DNA from: Alphaproteobacteria bacterium
Lineage (GTDB): Bacteria > Pseudomonadota > Alphaproteobacteria > Rhodobacterales > Rhodobacteraceae
Direction: 5' to 3'
DNA length: 64,000 nt
Assembly (NCBI GenBank): GCA_030426685.1
Contig: JAUHYC010000005.1
Span: 1-64,000, forward strand
Below the pieces are notes generated by a model. It had not been told where the DNA came from. It saw only the letters and a program-made list of their open reading frames with translations, and ran no database searches. Both the position numbers and the translations under genes were made by a program. This document shows, one piece after another, positions 8,081 to 17,367 of this stretch (position 1 is the stretch's first letter; the number at the start of each line of letters is the position of its first letter).

Positions 8081-9172
8081 TCAGTCGACTGCCTTGCGCA
8101 TCCATTGCTGCAGCTTGGCCACGGAATGCTCGCTCATCACGCCACACGCAGGGTCCAGCACCAATGGGCCGGGCACATAGCCTTTGGATTTCAGGCCGCG
8201 ATGAACGGATTCTACCAACCGGATATCCTCGGCCACCGTGGTGTCGCGGTCCTGCGCAGCCAAACCACGGATCACATCGCTTTCATGACCACCTTCGGTG
8301 TACCATCCGCGCCAGACGGTGCAGGTATCCACGGTATGGGCGCGCCAGTGATAGGTGTTCAGCACATTACCCGGATAGCATTGGAACGAGAAGGTGGGCC
8401 ACAGAAACCAGCTCTGGTAATCGCCAGCATGCTCATTGCTGTCCAGATCAACCGGATAGGTCATCTTTTCCAGGCTCTGACACTCGGTCGTGTGACGCAG
8501 CACGTAGCCACCATCTGCGTCAGGTTGAATGTCATAGGTTTCGGGCTTGATGACTCCTTCGGCAAAGGTCGGGTGGTTGGACGGGCAATGGTAGCATTCC
8601 GAGTAGTTCTCGATCGAAACCTTCCAGTTGCAGTTTTCGGGGATTTCGACCCATTCCAGCGGTGCGAGTTGGTTGATGTTCGGAACGAACTCGGCCAGTT
8701 CTTTGCGCACGCCGGGATACCAGTCGTCCATCGGGATCGCGTCATTATCGAGATTCACGAAGATGAAGCCCAAAAAGTCTTCGGTCCGCACTTCGGTCAG
8801 GCAGATTTTCGAGCGATCGAAACCCGGCACTTTCTTGATGTTCGGCCCCGCCCGCAAACCGCCGGTCAGCTCATAGGTCCACTGGTGGTAGGGGCAGACC
8901 ACGACACGGGTGTTGCCGGTTCCGGTGACCATCTCATGCGCGCGGTGCTGGCACACATTGTAGAAGGTGCGGATCACGTTGTCGTGGCCCCGGATCGCGA
9001 ACAGGTTCTGCCCGGCAATCTGAAACGCGAAATAGTCGCCCGGATTTGGAATATCCGCCGCATGACCTGCAAATTGCCACGTGCGCGACAGTAAACCGCT
9101 TATCTCATTTTCGAAGATGACGGGATCCGTGTAATAGCTGGCGTCCAGCGTACGGGTGAGGGGGGCGTTCAT
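8081..9172 (-). CDS. Rieske non-heme iron oxygenase, betaine-demethylase type (alpha subunit)
   Basis: A 363-residue oxygenase. The Rieske [2Fe-2S] ligands are C74-x-H76 in CQHRAHEM and C93-x-x-H96 in CPYHQWTY. The mononuclear iron site is visible as H195 and H200 in ENYSECYHCPSNH. Size and motifs match the group containing glycine betaine monooxygenase, choline monooxygenase, stachydrine demethylase and carnitine oxygenase, which hydroxylate an N-methyl group so that it leaves as formaldehyde. No reductase gene is adjacent, so electrons must come from elsewhere. It is divergent from a dimethylglycine-dehydrogenase-like gene and near a hydroxyproline-betaine-epimerase-like gene, so proline betaine or hydroxyproline betaine is the favoured substrate (inference). 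Confidence 0.85.
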   Translation of the reverse strand: MNAPLTRTLDASYYTDPVIFENEISGLLSRTWQFAGHAADIPNPGDYFAFQIAGQNLFAIRGHDNVIRTFYNVCQHRAHEMVTGTGNTRVVVCPYHQWTYELTGGLRAGPNIKKVPGFDRSKICLTEVRTEDFLGFIFVNLDNDAIPMDDWYPGVRKELAEFVPNINQLAPLEWVEIPENCNWKVSIENYSECYHCPSNHPTFAEGVIKPETYDIQPDADGGYVLRHTTECQSLEKMTYPVDLDSNEHAGDYQSWFLWPTFSFQCYPGNVLNTYHWRAHTVDTCTVWRGWYTEGGHESDVIRGLAAQDRDTTVAEDIRLVESVHRGLKSKGYVPGPLVLDPACGVMSEHSVAKLQQWMRKAVD

Positions 9173-9500
9173 GATGGGTCCTTCGGGTACTGGCAGAGCT
9201 GATGGCGACGCTTGTGCAAATTATCGACGCGGCCTGCGTCTTGGTCCAACGATAATGCGAGAATCCACGCCGTTCCTGTCAGGGAGCGACAGGGAAAGCG
9301 TCGGACTGTGGCGGTGTGCGCTCCTGTGCCGGGGGTAAGTCTAAGAGACTTCGGCAGAGCCTGTTTGTCGAGCTTCGATGGATTTGCGTGAAGCATGTTG
9401 GGGCAGGGCGTACATTTGTTCCATTATGTGTTGACTTCGGTACAACTGAACCAATACTGAGTCCACTAAAATTTTCGACTCTCGAACAGGAAAGCTTGCA
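9173..9500. promoter_or_regulatory. Divergent promoter region of the betaine genes
   Basis: A 328-base gap between divergent starts, with no gene. It contains a short inverted repeat CCTGTC/GACAGG around 9275-9295 and, near the dehydrogenase gene, a TTGACT hexamer at about 9432 followed after 16 bases by AATACT, a reasonable housekeeping promoter. The downstream start has AGGAAAG as ribosome site. No local regulator gene adjoins it. Confidence 0.4.
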
Positions 9501-11978
9501 ATGTCCAAAAAGGAACTGCCTGCACGCGCAAAAGTCGTCATCGTTGGTGGAGGTGTCATGGGCTGTGGCCTGGCCTATCACCTGAGCCACGAAGGCTGGG
9601 GCGAAGAAACCGTGTTGCTGGAGAAGGCTGAACTGACCAGCGGGTCCACCTGGCATGCGGCGGGTCAGATCACCCATTCGACCAGTTCCTACGGGTTGGG
9701 CAAGATGGTCGATTACAATATTGGCCTCTATTCCAAGACGCTCGAAGAAGAGACCGGCCAGGCCGTCACGTGGCATGGCTGCGGCTCGATTCGGCTTGCC
9801 TATACCGAAGATGAGATGGACTGGCTGCGCCATACGCTTTCGGTCGGGCGCGCGCTGGGGTTCAATATCGAACTGGTCGATCCGGCATTCATCGCCGAAA
9901 AACACCCGTTCTATAACCTGGATGGCGTTCTGGGTGCACTCTACACCCCGGATGACGGTCATGTAGACCCATCAAACGTGACGATGGCCCTCGCCGCTGG
10001 TGCGCGCCAGAAGGGTGTGAAGATCTTCCGCCATTGCCGGGCCACAAATATCGCGCAGAATGATGCCGGTGATTGGGTGGTCGAGACCGAACAGGGCACG
10101 ATCGTCTGTGAGCACGTCGTCAACGCCGGTGGCACCTATGCCCGCCAGATGGGTGAATGGTCCGATTTGCAACTGCCCATGACCTCGATGACGCACCACT
10201 ATTTCGTCACCGAGAATGTGCCCGAGTTCAAGGATCTGGACAAAGAACTGCCGGTGATCCGCGACGACAAGAAGGTCTCGGGCTATATTCGCATGGAGCA
10301 GAAGAAGGGCCTGATCGGGATTTACGAGAAAGAGAACTCGAATTCCGTCTGGCATGATGAATGCCCGTGGGAATATGAGAACTGGTTGTTCGAGGCTGAT
10401 TATGACCGCGTTATGCCTTGGCTGGAAAACGCGCTAGAGCGGATGCCAATCTTTGCCGAACTGGGCATCACCCGCGAGGTGCATGGCGCGATCTCGCATC
10501 CGCCCGATGGCAACCCGATGGTCGGCCCTGCGCCGGGGGTCAAGAACTACTGGTGCTGTTGCGGTACCCAGATTGGTATCGGCTGGGGACCAGGCCTGAC
10601 CCGCGAGCTTGCCAAGTGGATGGTGCACGGAGCTGCCGATATCAACATGCGCGACTATGATCCGCGCCGCTTTGGCAGCTATGCCAGGAAAGACTGGCAG
10701 GTCATCAAGGCGCATGAGGATTACAAGCTGCGGCACGAGATCCCTTTTCCGCATTTCAACCGCCTTGCAGGACGTCCGATCAAACCCTCGCCTCTTTATG
10801 AAATCCTCAGGGAAAAGGGCGCGGTGTACGAAGAGGTCTTTGGCCATGAACGCCCTCGCTGGTTCGCCCGCGATGGCGTGGCGCAGCGCGACCACTACTC
10901 GTTCCGCCGCAACGAGGTGTTCGACATGGTGGCGCGTGAGTGTAAGGCCGTGCGCCAAGGTGTCGGCATCATGGACGTGACAGCCTTTACCAAGGTCGAG
11001 GTTTCGGGTCCGGACGCGCATGCGCTGCTGGACCGGCTGACGGCCAACAGGATGCCGCAAAAGAACGGCTCGATCACTCTGACCCACATGCTGAACCGCC
11101 GGGGTCGGATCGAACTGGAGACAACCATCGTGCGGATGGCCGAGGATCGCTTCTATCTGGTCTGTGCGGCCTTCTTCGAACAGCGCCTGCTGGACCACCT
11201 GAACCACAACCGCGCGGATGAAAACGCCGGCATCACCTCGCTGTCCGAGGACTGGTCGGCCTTGTCGCTCAACGGTCCGAAATCGCGGGACGTGCTGGCG
11301 CAATGCACCGATGCCGACCTGTCGAATGCCGGGTTCCGCTGGCTGTCGGCGCAGGAGATCACCGTGGCGGGCCACAAGGTCTGGGCCTTACGCATGTCCT
11401 ACGCGGGCGAATTGGGCTGGGAGCTCCACATGCCCGACGCTGCCTGCGTGGACGTCTATAACGCGCTCTGGACTGCAGGTCAGGCGCATGGGATCGAGAA
11501 CTACGGCTCGTTCGCGATGAACAGCCTGCGGATGGAGAAAGCCTTCCCCGGTGCGGGTGAGTTGACCAACGAAGTCACCCTGCCGGAGGCGAATGTCAGC
11601 CGGTTCTTTAAGCTGGACAAAGAATATCTGGGCGTCGAAGCCACCCGCGCCAGCGCAGCACAGGCGGTAAGCGGCAATATGCCGTGGATCTGTGCCTATC
11701 TGGAAATCGAACCGGACGGGGTGGAAGACGGCCATGGCGGCGAGGCCATTTGCATCAATGGCGAGGTTGTAGGCGCAACCGCATCGGTCGCCTATGGTCA
11801 CAGCGTCGGCAAGATCCTCGCCTTTGCCTTCGTCAAGCCGCATGTGAACGTGCCGGGAACTGAGGTCGAAGTCGTCATCGCAGGAAAGCCCCGCGCAGGG
11901 CGCGTCCTTGGCGAAGCGGCCTACGATCCCAAGTCCGAACGCCCACGTGCCGACGCCACGCTGGTCGCGGCAGAATGA
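9501..11978 (+). CDS. Dimethylglycine/sarcosine dehydrogenase-like flavoprotein with GcvT domain
   Basis: An 825-residue protein with the full two-part layout. The FAD-dependent oxidoreductase domain spans about residues 8-400, with the dinucleotide motif VVIVGGGVMG and GSTWHAAG carrying H52 at the position of the covalent flavin histidine. The folate-binding aminomethyltransferase (GcvT) domain spans about 430-815 (YAGELGWELH, MRMEKAFP-like segments). Such enzymes oxidise an N-methyl group of dimethylglycine, sarcosine or a related N-methyl amino acid and pass the C1 unit to tetrahydrofolate. It would remove the methyl group left after Rieske demethylation. The exact amine is not fixed by sequence. 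Confidence 0.85.
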   Translation: MSKKELPARAKVVIVGGGVMGCGLAYHLSHEGWGEETVLLEKAELTSGSTWHAAGQITHSTSSYGLGKMVDYNIGLYSKTLEEETGQAVTWHGCGSIRLAYTEDEMDWLRHTLSVGRALGFNIELVDPAFIAEKHPFYNLDGVLGALYTPDDGHVDPSNVTMALAAGARQKGVKIFRHCRATNIAQNDAGDWVVETEQGTIVCEHVVNAGGTYARQMGEWSDLQLPMTSMTHHYFVTENVPEFKDLDKELPVIRDDKKVSGYIRMEQKKGLIGIYEKENSNSVWHDECPWEYENWLFEADYDRVMPWLENALERMPIFAELGITREVHGAISHPPDGNPMVGPAPGVKNYWCCCGTQIGIGWGPGLTRELAKWMVHGAADINMRDYDPRRFGSYARKDWQVIKAHEDYKLRHEIPFPHFNRLAGRPIKPSPLYEILREKGAVYEEVFGHERPRWFARDGVAQRDHYSFRRNEVFDMVARECKAVRQGVGIMDVTAFTKVEVSGPDAHALLDRLTANRMPQKNGSITLTHMLNRRGRIELETTIVRMAEDRFYLVCAAFFEQRLLDHLNHNRADENAGITSLSEDWSALSLNGPKSRDVLAQCTDADLSNAGFRWLSAQEITVAGHKVWALRMSYAGELGWELHMPDAACVDVYNALWTAGQAHGIENYGSFAMNSLRMEKAFPGAGELTNEVTLPEANVSRFFKLDKEYLGVEATRASAAQAVSGNMPWICAYLEIEPDGVEDGHGGEAICINGEVVGATASVAYGHSVGKILAFAFVKPHVNVPGTEVEVVIAGKPRAGRVLGEAAYDPKSERPRADATLVAAE

Positions 11979-12029
11979 CCACAAGCGGGGGGGAGCCTTC
12001 CTCGCCAATCCAACAACGATGGGTGTGAG

Positions 12030-13133
12030 ATGAAGATCATACGTATCACGGCATGGGAGGTTCCACTGACCTCTCATGACACTTATTACATGGCCGAGGG
12101 CAAGACCTGCGGCAGGACGATCTCGGTGGTCGTCCGTCTGGATACTGATACCGGCGCATCGGGATGGGGTGAGGTCTGCCCGATCCCGCATTACCTGCCC
12201 GCCTATGCAAAGGGTGTGATCCCGGCGCTGGAAGAGATGGCACCGGTTCTGATCGGCACCGACCCTGTGGGCCCTGAGGCTTTGATGGAGCGCCTCAACA
12301 AACATCTGATCGGACATGACTACGCCAAATCGGCCATCGATACCGCCCTTTGGGACCTCACGGCGCAGGCCGCAAACCTGCCACTCTATGCCCTGCTTGG
12401 AGGCCGGGCGGTCAAGGACATGCCGCTTTATCACTCGATCACCTGTATTGCCCCGGAAGAGATGGCGCGTATGGCCCACGAAGCCTGCAATCAGGGCATA
12501 CGGCAGTTTCAGGTGAAGCTTGGTGCCGACAAGAACTGGGAAGCGGATGTTGCCCGCCTGACTCAGGTACGAGAGGCCGTGGGCGATGGTCCGCTGGTCT
12601 ATGGTGACTGGAATTGCGGCTCGGATACGCTGACCGCCACCCGGGTTGGCCGGGCGGTTTCCCATCTGGACATCATGCTGGAGCAGCCCTGCGCCACCAT
12701 CGAAGAATGCGCCCATGTGCGCGCGGCTACGGGCCTTCCGATGAAGTTGGACGAAAGCGCGCGGGACATTCCCTCAATCCTCGCCGGTCACCGGGCCGGG
12801 TGTATGGACGCCGCGGCGTTGAAGCTGTCGAAGATGGGCGGGTTGTCGGCCATGCGTCGGATCCGTGATCTGTGTCTGTCGCTGGGCACGCAGATGTGCA
12901 TCGAGGATACTTGGGGCAGCGACGTCACGACGGCAGCGCTGCTGCACCTTGCGGCCTCGACCCCTGAGCGTGGCATCATGAACACGTGCGACCTGTCACA
13001 TTACGTCGGTCCGCGCCTCGACCCGAACGCACCCTGTCGTCAGAACGGGCGCATCTCACCACCCGAGGGGCCGGGTCTGGGTATCACCCCGGACTCAGAT
13101 GTTCTGGGACAGGCCATAGCCATACTCGATTAA
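12030..13133 (+). CDS. Enolase-superfamily racemase/epimerase, HpbD-like (hydroxyproline betaine 2-epimerase type)
   Basis: A 367-residue member of the muconate-lactonising-enzyme subgroup. Metal ligands are D193 (YGDWN), E218 (MLEQP) and D241 (KLDES). Candidate acid/base lysines are K163 (FQVKLG) and K265 or K268 (ALKLSKMGG). Length and lysine placement match 4R-hydroxyproline betaine 2-epimerase (HpbD) and the related cis-3-hydroxyproline dehydratases. It lies 51 bases after the dehydrogenase gene on the same strand. In betaine degradation such an enzyme interconverts the L- and D-forms of proline-type betaines. Substrate is inferred from relatives and from the neighbouring demethylation genes; an amino-acid dehydratase is the main alternative. 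Confidence 0.75.
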   Translation: MKIIRITAWEVPLTSHDTYYMAEGKTCGRTISVVVRLDTDTGASGWGEVCPIPHYLPAYAKGVIPALEEMAPVLIGTDPVGPEALMERLNKHLIGHDYAKSAIDTALWDLTAQAANLPLYALLGGRAVKDMPLYHSITCIAPEEMARMAHEACNQGIRQFQVKLGADKNWEADVARLTQVREAVGDGPLVYGDWNCGSDTLTATRVGRAVSHLDIMLEQPCATIEECAHVRAATGLPMKLDESARDIPSILAGHRAGCMDAAALKLSKMGGLSAMRRIRDLCLSLGTQMCIEDTWGSDVTTAALLHLAASTPERGIMNTCDLSHYVGPRLDPNAPCRQNGRISPPEGPGLGITPDSDVLGQAIAILD

Positions 13134-13159
13134 CGCGCGACACAAACGCGGACAAACCT

Positions 13160-13341
13160 ATGGATGACTTCTCCAACGCCTTTCATTGGCACAATCCCGC
13201 CCGGTGCAGGCGGTTCACGCCAACCACGATCCCCAAAGCTGGTCAATACAGAGCGGCAAGCTGCGCGTTATCACGGGTGGCGAAGTCGGCTGGGTCTGCA
13301 CCACCGATGGCGGGCGTGGTTGTGATGCCTCTGTCCCTTAA
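13160..13341 (+). pseudogene. Remnant of a DUF1349-like gene
   Basis: An ATG at 13160 begins MDDFSNAFHWHNPA. The likeness to a beta-sandwich DUF1349 start continues only after a frame change near 13205 (DPQSWSIQSGKLRVITGG) and ends at a TAA at 13339, about 60 codons in all, against roughly 190 for an intact family member. This looks like a truncated, frameshifted relic. Family recognition is tentative because the piece is short. Confidence 0.3.
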
Positions 13342-13375
13342 GGGGACCGTCCTGACCAACGAGCGGATCAAACCA

Positions 13376-14494
13376 TCAGATCCCGGAATCAGACTCCTGA
13401 TCGACCAGGTGAACGGTCTCACCGGTTTCTATTGCCTGTTGCGCCGCCTGGCCTATCCTGACGGCCCAAAGGCCGTCGTTCAAACTGACATCCGGGTGCG
13501 CCTGTTCATCGCGCAACAAAGCTAAAAACCGCTTGTGCTGGTAGTAGGTTGATCCATTGTGATCGCCGGCCTTCAACAGACTTGGATCGACGGGGGCGTC
13601 CAGTGAAACAGGTCCCTTGGGGCTTCTCGGGCTGATGATCACCTGAGGCACGGGCGGGTCGCCCAGGTGAGCGGGCCAGAAGCGTCCGGGTCCCGGAACC
13701 AGCGCTTCGAGTCTGGCGTCAGGCCCGACGGCCACGATTTCCTCTTGATAACGCGCGCCTTCGGCGAACATGCAAAGTTCCAGCATCGCCCGTGCACCCG
13801 ACGCAAAATCGACGATAACATATCCGTGGTCCAGGATATCGGGCGTTTCGCCGCCGTAGGCCTCGTCCAGATGATTGATGGCCTGTCCGCCACTTGCAGT
13901 CACTCGCACCGGGTCGGACTTCAAAATGAGGCGCATCAGGTCAAAGAAGTGACAGCATTTTTCGACAAAGGTGCCGCCGGTATTGCGGTTGAATCGGTTC
14001 CAGTTCCCAACTTTCTCAAGAAAGGGAAAGCGATGTTCGCGGATCGACAGCATTTTCACACCACCCGTGGCGTCGAGCTTGTCGATCAACGTGGCGATGG
14101 GCGGCATGTAACGGTATTCCATCGCAACCCAGATCGGGCAGGGGTAGTCGCGTTGCAGCTGAGCCAGCCGGGCCGCATCCTCCGGGTTGGTAAACAGTGG
14201 CTTTTCCACCAGCAGCGGCAGCGGGCGTGTATTTGCCACTTCGAAGATCTGATCCACATGCAGGTGGTTCGGGCTGGCGATCACGAGGCAATCCAGATTC
14301 TCAACGGCCAGCAAATCTTGCACAGAGCCCACCATTTTGGCCCCCGGCGCGATGGCCTTGGCCGCCACCGCCATATCCGGGTCAGGCTCGTAGATCGCGG
14401 ATACACGGGTACCCGCCAGTAACGCGATATTGTGCAGATGTTCCTGCCCCATCATGCCACATCCGATCAGCCCGTAGTTGATGGTCCGGGTCAT
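13376..14494 (-). CDS. Gfo/Idh/MocA-family NAD(P)-dependent oxidoreductase
   Basis: A 372-residue enzyme with the N-terminal Rossmann motif YGLIGCGMMGQEH and the family signature LLVEKP near residue 100; the C-terminal half holds the alpha/beta substrate domain (GGTFVEKCCHFFDLMRLI). Members oxidise or reduce sugars, inositols and sugar acids at one hydroxyl. It is the second gene of a minus-strand unit, 12 bases downstream of the GntR regulator, and is divergent from the flavin monooxygenase/TRAP set, so it probably acts on the same compound or a product. No substrate can be read from the sequence. Confidence 0.85.
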   Translation of the reverse strand: MTRTINYGLIGCGMMGQEHLHNIALLAGTRVSAIYEPDPDMAVAAKAIAPGAKMVGSVQDLLAVENLDCLVIASPNHLHVDQIFEVANTRPLPLLVEKPLFTNPEDAARLAQLQRDYPCPIWVAMEYRYMPPIATLIDKLDATGGVKMLSIREHRFPFLEKVGNWNRFNRNTGGTFVEKCCHFFDLMRLILKSDPVRVTASGGQAINHLDEAYGGETPDILDHGYVIVDFASGARAMLELCMFAEGARYQEEIVAVGPDARLEALVPGPGRFWPAHLGDPPVPQVIISPRSPKGPVSLDAPVDPSLLKAGDHNGSTYYQHKRFLALLRDEQAHPDVSLNDGLWAVRIGQAAQQAIETGETVHLVDQESDSGI

Positions 14495-14506
14495 GCGCGT
14501 TTCCTC

Positions 14507-15217
14507 TTATTTCAGACGTTGGACATAAGTGGCCCGATCTGGATCGAACCATGTTTTTGAGAACTCGACCGGTTCGGATTTCTCCGACCAGCTGAACCGC
14601 TCGATATACCCGGCGGTTTGACCGGCCAGTTTCGTGAAGCCGGGCGGTGTCCAGCCGGGCAGGGCGGCAACCGAAACGCGGTCTTCCGCGCGGGTAATCC
14701 AGAACCCCAACTGTTGCTGGTAATAGCGATAGAGCGAGTCCGACAGCAGATTCCGATCGATGCGCCCCGCCGATTCGTCCAACCAGATTTCTTCGACTGC
14801 GATGATTGTGTCATTCAGGTAGCGCATCCGCCGCACCCGTGATCCGTGATCCGATTGGCCGAATTGCGGCAGGTCGGCGGGCTTCTTAAGATGATCAACC
14901 GACAGGATATCGGCGCGCGGTAACCCGCCGCCTTCGGGCAGTTCCAGCCGAAACATCGCATAGACGCTGTTCTGTGTTCCGGTCTCGCGGATGTAATTAC
15001 CCGAGCCCTGAATGCGTTCCAACATGCCTTTTTTCTCAAGCTCGGCGAGGGATTTTCGCAAGGTCCCGACCGAGACATTCAGCTGCGAGGCCATGTCCCG
15101 CTCAGGCGGAAGACGCTCACCGTCGATTAGACGGCCCGCTGCGATGTCACGGATCAACAGCTCGGAGATCTGAACGTAGATTGGCAGGGCGTTGGGGTTT
15201 CGGCTGTTGGATGTCAC
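14507..15217 (-). CDS. GntR-family regulator, HutC/UTRA type
   Basis: A 236-residue regulator starting at GTG; no other in-frame start keeps the DNA-binding domain. Residues about 12-78 form the GntR winged helix (GERLPPERDMASQLNVSVGT, then LRKSLAELEKKGML). The C-terminal UTRA ligand-binding domain includes VEEIWLDESAGRID and ends EFSKTWFDPDRATYVQRLK. It is divergent from the SsuD-like operon across 105 bases holding an inverted repeat at 15258-15273, so it is the likely regulator of both arms. The ligand is unknown. Confidence 0.88.
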   Translation of the reverse strand: MTSNSRNPNALPIYVQISELLIRDIAAGRLIDGERLPPERDMASQLNVSVGTLRKSLAELEKKGMLERIQGSGNYIRETGTQNSVYAMFRLELPEGGGLPRADILSVDHLKKPADLPQFGQSDHGSRVRRMRYLNDTIIAVEEIWLDESAGRIDRNLLSDSLYRYYQQQLGFWITRAEDRVSVAALPGWTPPGFTKLAGQTAGYIERFSWSEKSEPVEFSKTWFDPDRATYVQRLK

Positions 15218-15257
15218 TTAAGGCGCTTTACTCGGTCGCAGGAAAAATTGATACACT

Positions 15258-15273
15258 ATTGATCTACATCAAT
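15258..15273. promoter_or_regulatory. Candidate GntR operator
   Basis: ATTGATCTACATCAAT is a 6-base inverted repeat with a 4-base centre in the gap between the divergent GntR gene and the monooxygenase operon. An overlapping direct copy of ATTGAT starts at 15248. The AT-rich setting fits a promoter under GntR control. Confidence 0.5.
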
Positions 15274-15322
15274 ACGATTGCTACGCAAGAAAAAAGTAAA
15301 AGATGTACGGAGCGCGAATCAA

Positions 15323-16477
15323 ATGACCATCGTCCCCATCACATCCCCCGATCTGGATGCGGCCGAGGTATCGTGGTTTGCCGCGCTTTGCTCGGATGAC
15401 TATCAGTTTCTGGGTGTGCCCGACGGCGATTTGCGGTCCAGCTGGGATCACTGCTCTGGCATCGTGAAAGAGGCAGAGGCGCAGGGATTCCGCAACATCC
15501 TTTGCCCGTCCTCCTATCAGGTCGGTCAGGACACGCTGAGCTTTGTCGCGGGCTGCGCGCCGATCACGGAACAGATCAACCTGTTGGCGGCTGTGCGCTG
15601 CGGCGAGATGCAGCCGATCATGTTGGCCCGCACGATTGCGACGCTGGATCACATGCTGAAGGGGCGGTTGACCGTCAACATCATCTCGTCCGATTTCCCT
15701 GGTGAGAAAGCCGATAGCGCTTATCGCTACCAGCGCTCGCGCGAGGTTGTCGAAATACTGAAACAGGCCTGGACGCAGGATGAGATCAATCATGCAGGTG
15801 AGGTTTACAATTTCTCGGGTTTGACCACCGATCCGGCAAAACCATATCAGACCGGCGGGCCGTTGCTGTATTTCGGGGGGTACTCGCCATCGGCGCTGGA
15901 ACTGTGCGGAGAGCATTGCGACGTCTACCTGATGTGGCCTGAGACCAAGGAGCAGTTGGCAGAACGAATGAAAGCTGTTCATTCGGTCGCGGAAAACTAC
16001 AACCGCACACTGGATTACGGTTTGCGCGTTCACATGATCGTCCGCGATACCGAGGCTGAGGCGCAGGAATATGCGGACTACATCGTCTCGAAGCTGGATG
16101 ACGAATATGGCCGGGCCATCCGGGAACGCGCATTGGACGCAACCTCGCTGGGTGTGGCGCACCAATCCAAGAACCGGGATTTGGCGGATGAATATGGCTA
16201 TGTCGAACCCGGACTGTGGACAGGCGTTGGGCGTGCCCGTTCGGGCTGCGGTGCCGCCTTGGTGGGTTCAACCGATCAGGTCATGACCAAGATCGAAGAC
16301 TATCAGAAGATGGGCATCCGTGCCTTTATCTTTTCGGGCTATCCGCACATCGACGAGGCCAGGCACTTTGGAACCCGCGTGATGCCTCATCTCAAAACCT
16401 GTTCCCTTCCAGAGGCTTACGGAAGGGTGCCCGCCACGACCCCGGCCACACCGCTGGGCAACGGAGTTCGTCGTTGA
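15323..16477 (+). CDS. LLM-class flavin-dependent monooxygenase (SsuD-like)
   Basis: Start at the ATG at 15323 with GGAG ten bases upstream (384 residues); the frame continues 15 codons further up without a ribosome site. The TIM-barrel luciferase-like fold is evident from EAEAQGFRNILCPSSYQVGQ, MLARTIATLDHMLKGRLTVN and a central SRSREVVEILKQAW, as in alkanesulfonate monooxygenase SsuD. Such enzymes use reduced FMN and O2 to cleave C-S or other bonds. A flavin reductase gene that could supply FMNH2 lies two genes downstream, so this is a two-component system. The tandem aldo/keto reductase would reduce a released aldehyde. An organosulfonate substrate is likely but unproven. Confidence 0.85.
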   Translation: MTIVPITSPDLDAAEVSWFAALCSDDYQFLGVPDGDLRSSWDHCSGIVKEAEAQGFRNILCPSSYQVGQDTLSFVAGCAPITEQINLLAAVRCGEMQPIMLARTIATLDHMLKGRLTVNIISSDFPGEKADSAYRYQRSREVVEILKQAWTQDEINHAGEVYNFSGLTTDPAKPYQTGGPLLYFGGYSPSALELCGEHCDVYLMWPETKEQLAERMKAVHSVAENYNRTLDYGLRVHMIVRDTEAEAQEYADYIVSKLDDEYGRAIRERALDATSLGVAHQSKNRDLADEYGYVEPGLWTGVGRARSGCGAALVGSTDQVMTKIEDYQKMGIRAFIFSGYPHIDEARHFGTRVMPHLKTCSLPEAYGRVPATTPATPLGNGVRR

Positions 16478-17367
16478 TGCAACGTGTGAAACTAAATGAC
16501 TCGCTGGAACTCAGCCGTCTTGTCTATGGCATGTGGCGGTTGGGCGATGACAGTGACACCTCGGCGGCTCATGTCGAAGCCAAGATTCAGGCCTGTCTGG
16601 ATCAGGGGATTACCACCTTCGATCAGGCCGACATATATGGCGGATACGCGGCCGAGGCTGTTCTGGGCAACGCATTGCGTGCCAATCCCGGCCTGCGCGC
16701 GAAGATGGAGATCGTCACCAAATGCGACATCGTCGCGCCGGTTGGCCGTTATGCAGAGGCGAAGGTCAAATACTACGACACGTCGCGCGCGCATATCCTG
16801 AAATCGGTCGAAACCTCACTACAGGAAATGTCCATCGATCATATCGATCTATTGTTGATCCATCGCCCCGACCCGATGATGGATCACCATGAGACCGGTG
16901 CGGCACTGGATGAGGTCGTGGCCAGCGGCAAGGTCCGCGCCGTGGGTGTGTCGAACTTTCGCCCTTGGGACTGGAACCTGCTGCAATCGGCGATGAAGAC
17001 CCAACTGGTGACCAACCAGATCGAGATTTCACTGGGCGAAATAAGCCCGTTCACCAATGGTGATCTGGCGTTCCACCAGCAACACGGGCATTCGCTCATG
17101 GCGTGGTCTCCACTTGGGGGTGGTCTGCTGATGGCCGGAAACCCTCCGGTCGGGGTGGTTGCCGACGAAGTCGGAGCTGAGTTCGATGTCGACCGCGCCG
17201 CAGTGGCAGTAGCGTTCCTGTTGGCGCATCCCGCGGGTATCCTTCCCGTTCTGGGCACCAACAATCTGGAGCGCATAAAACACATATCGGATGCCCTGAA
17301 AGTCAAAATGGATCGCGAAACCTGGTTCCGCCTTTATGAGGCGGCACTGGGGCATGAGGTGCCATGA
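16477..17367 (+). CDS. Aldo/keto reductase
   Basis: The ATG at 16477 overlaps the monooxygenase stop (TGATG), which sets this start (296 residues). The catalytic tetrad is visible: Asp in TTFDQADIYG, Tyr in the same motif, Lys in EIVTKCD and His in LLLIHRPDP. NADPH-binding features appear near the C-terminus (PVLGTNNLERIKH). The sequence is of the YdhF-like branch. Its place between a flavin monooxygenase and its reductase suggests that it reduces a carbonyl compound released by the monooxygenase. Confidence 0.9.
   Translation: MQRVKLNDSLELSRLVYGMWRLGDDSDTSAAHVEAKIQACLDQGITTFDQADIYGGYAAEAVLGNALRANPGLRAKMEIVTKCDIVAPVGRYAEAKVKYYDTSRAHILKSVETSLQEMSIDHIDLLLIHRPDPMMDHHETGAALDEVVASGKVRAVGVSNFRPWDWNLLQSAMKTQLVTNQIEISLGEISPFTNGDLAFHQQHGHSLMAWSPLGGGLLMAGNPPVGVVADEVGAEFDVDRAAVAVAFLLAHPAGILPVLGTNNLERIKHISDALKVKMDRETWFRLYEAALGHEVP

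Noticed and set aside
9501-11978. DMSP demethylase DmdA
   Set aside because: DmdA is a stand-alone GcvT-family protein of about 370 residues; this gene has an N-terminal FAD-dependent oxidoreductase domain with the covalent-flavin motif.
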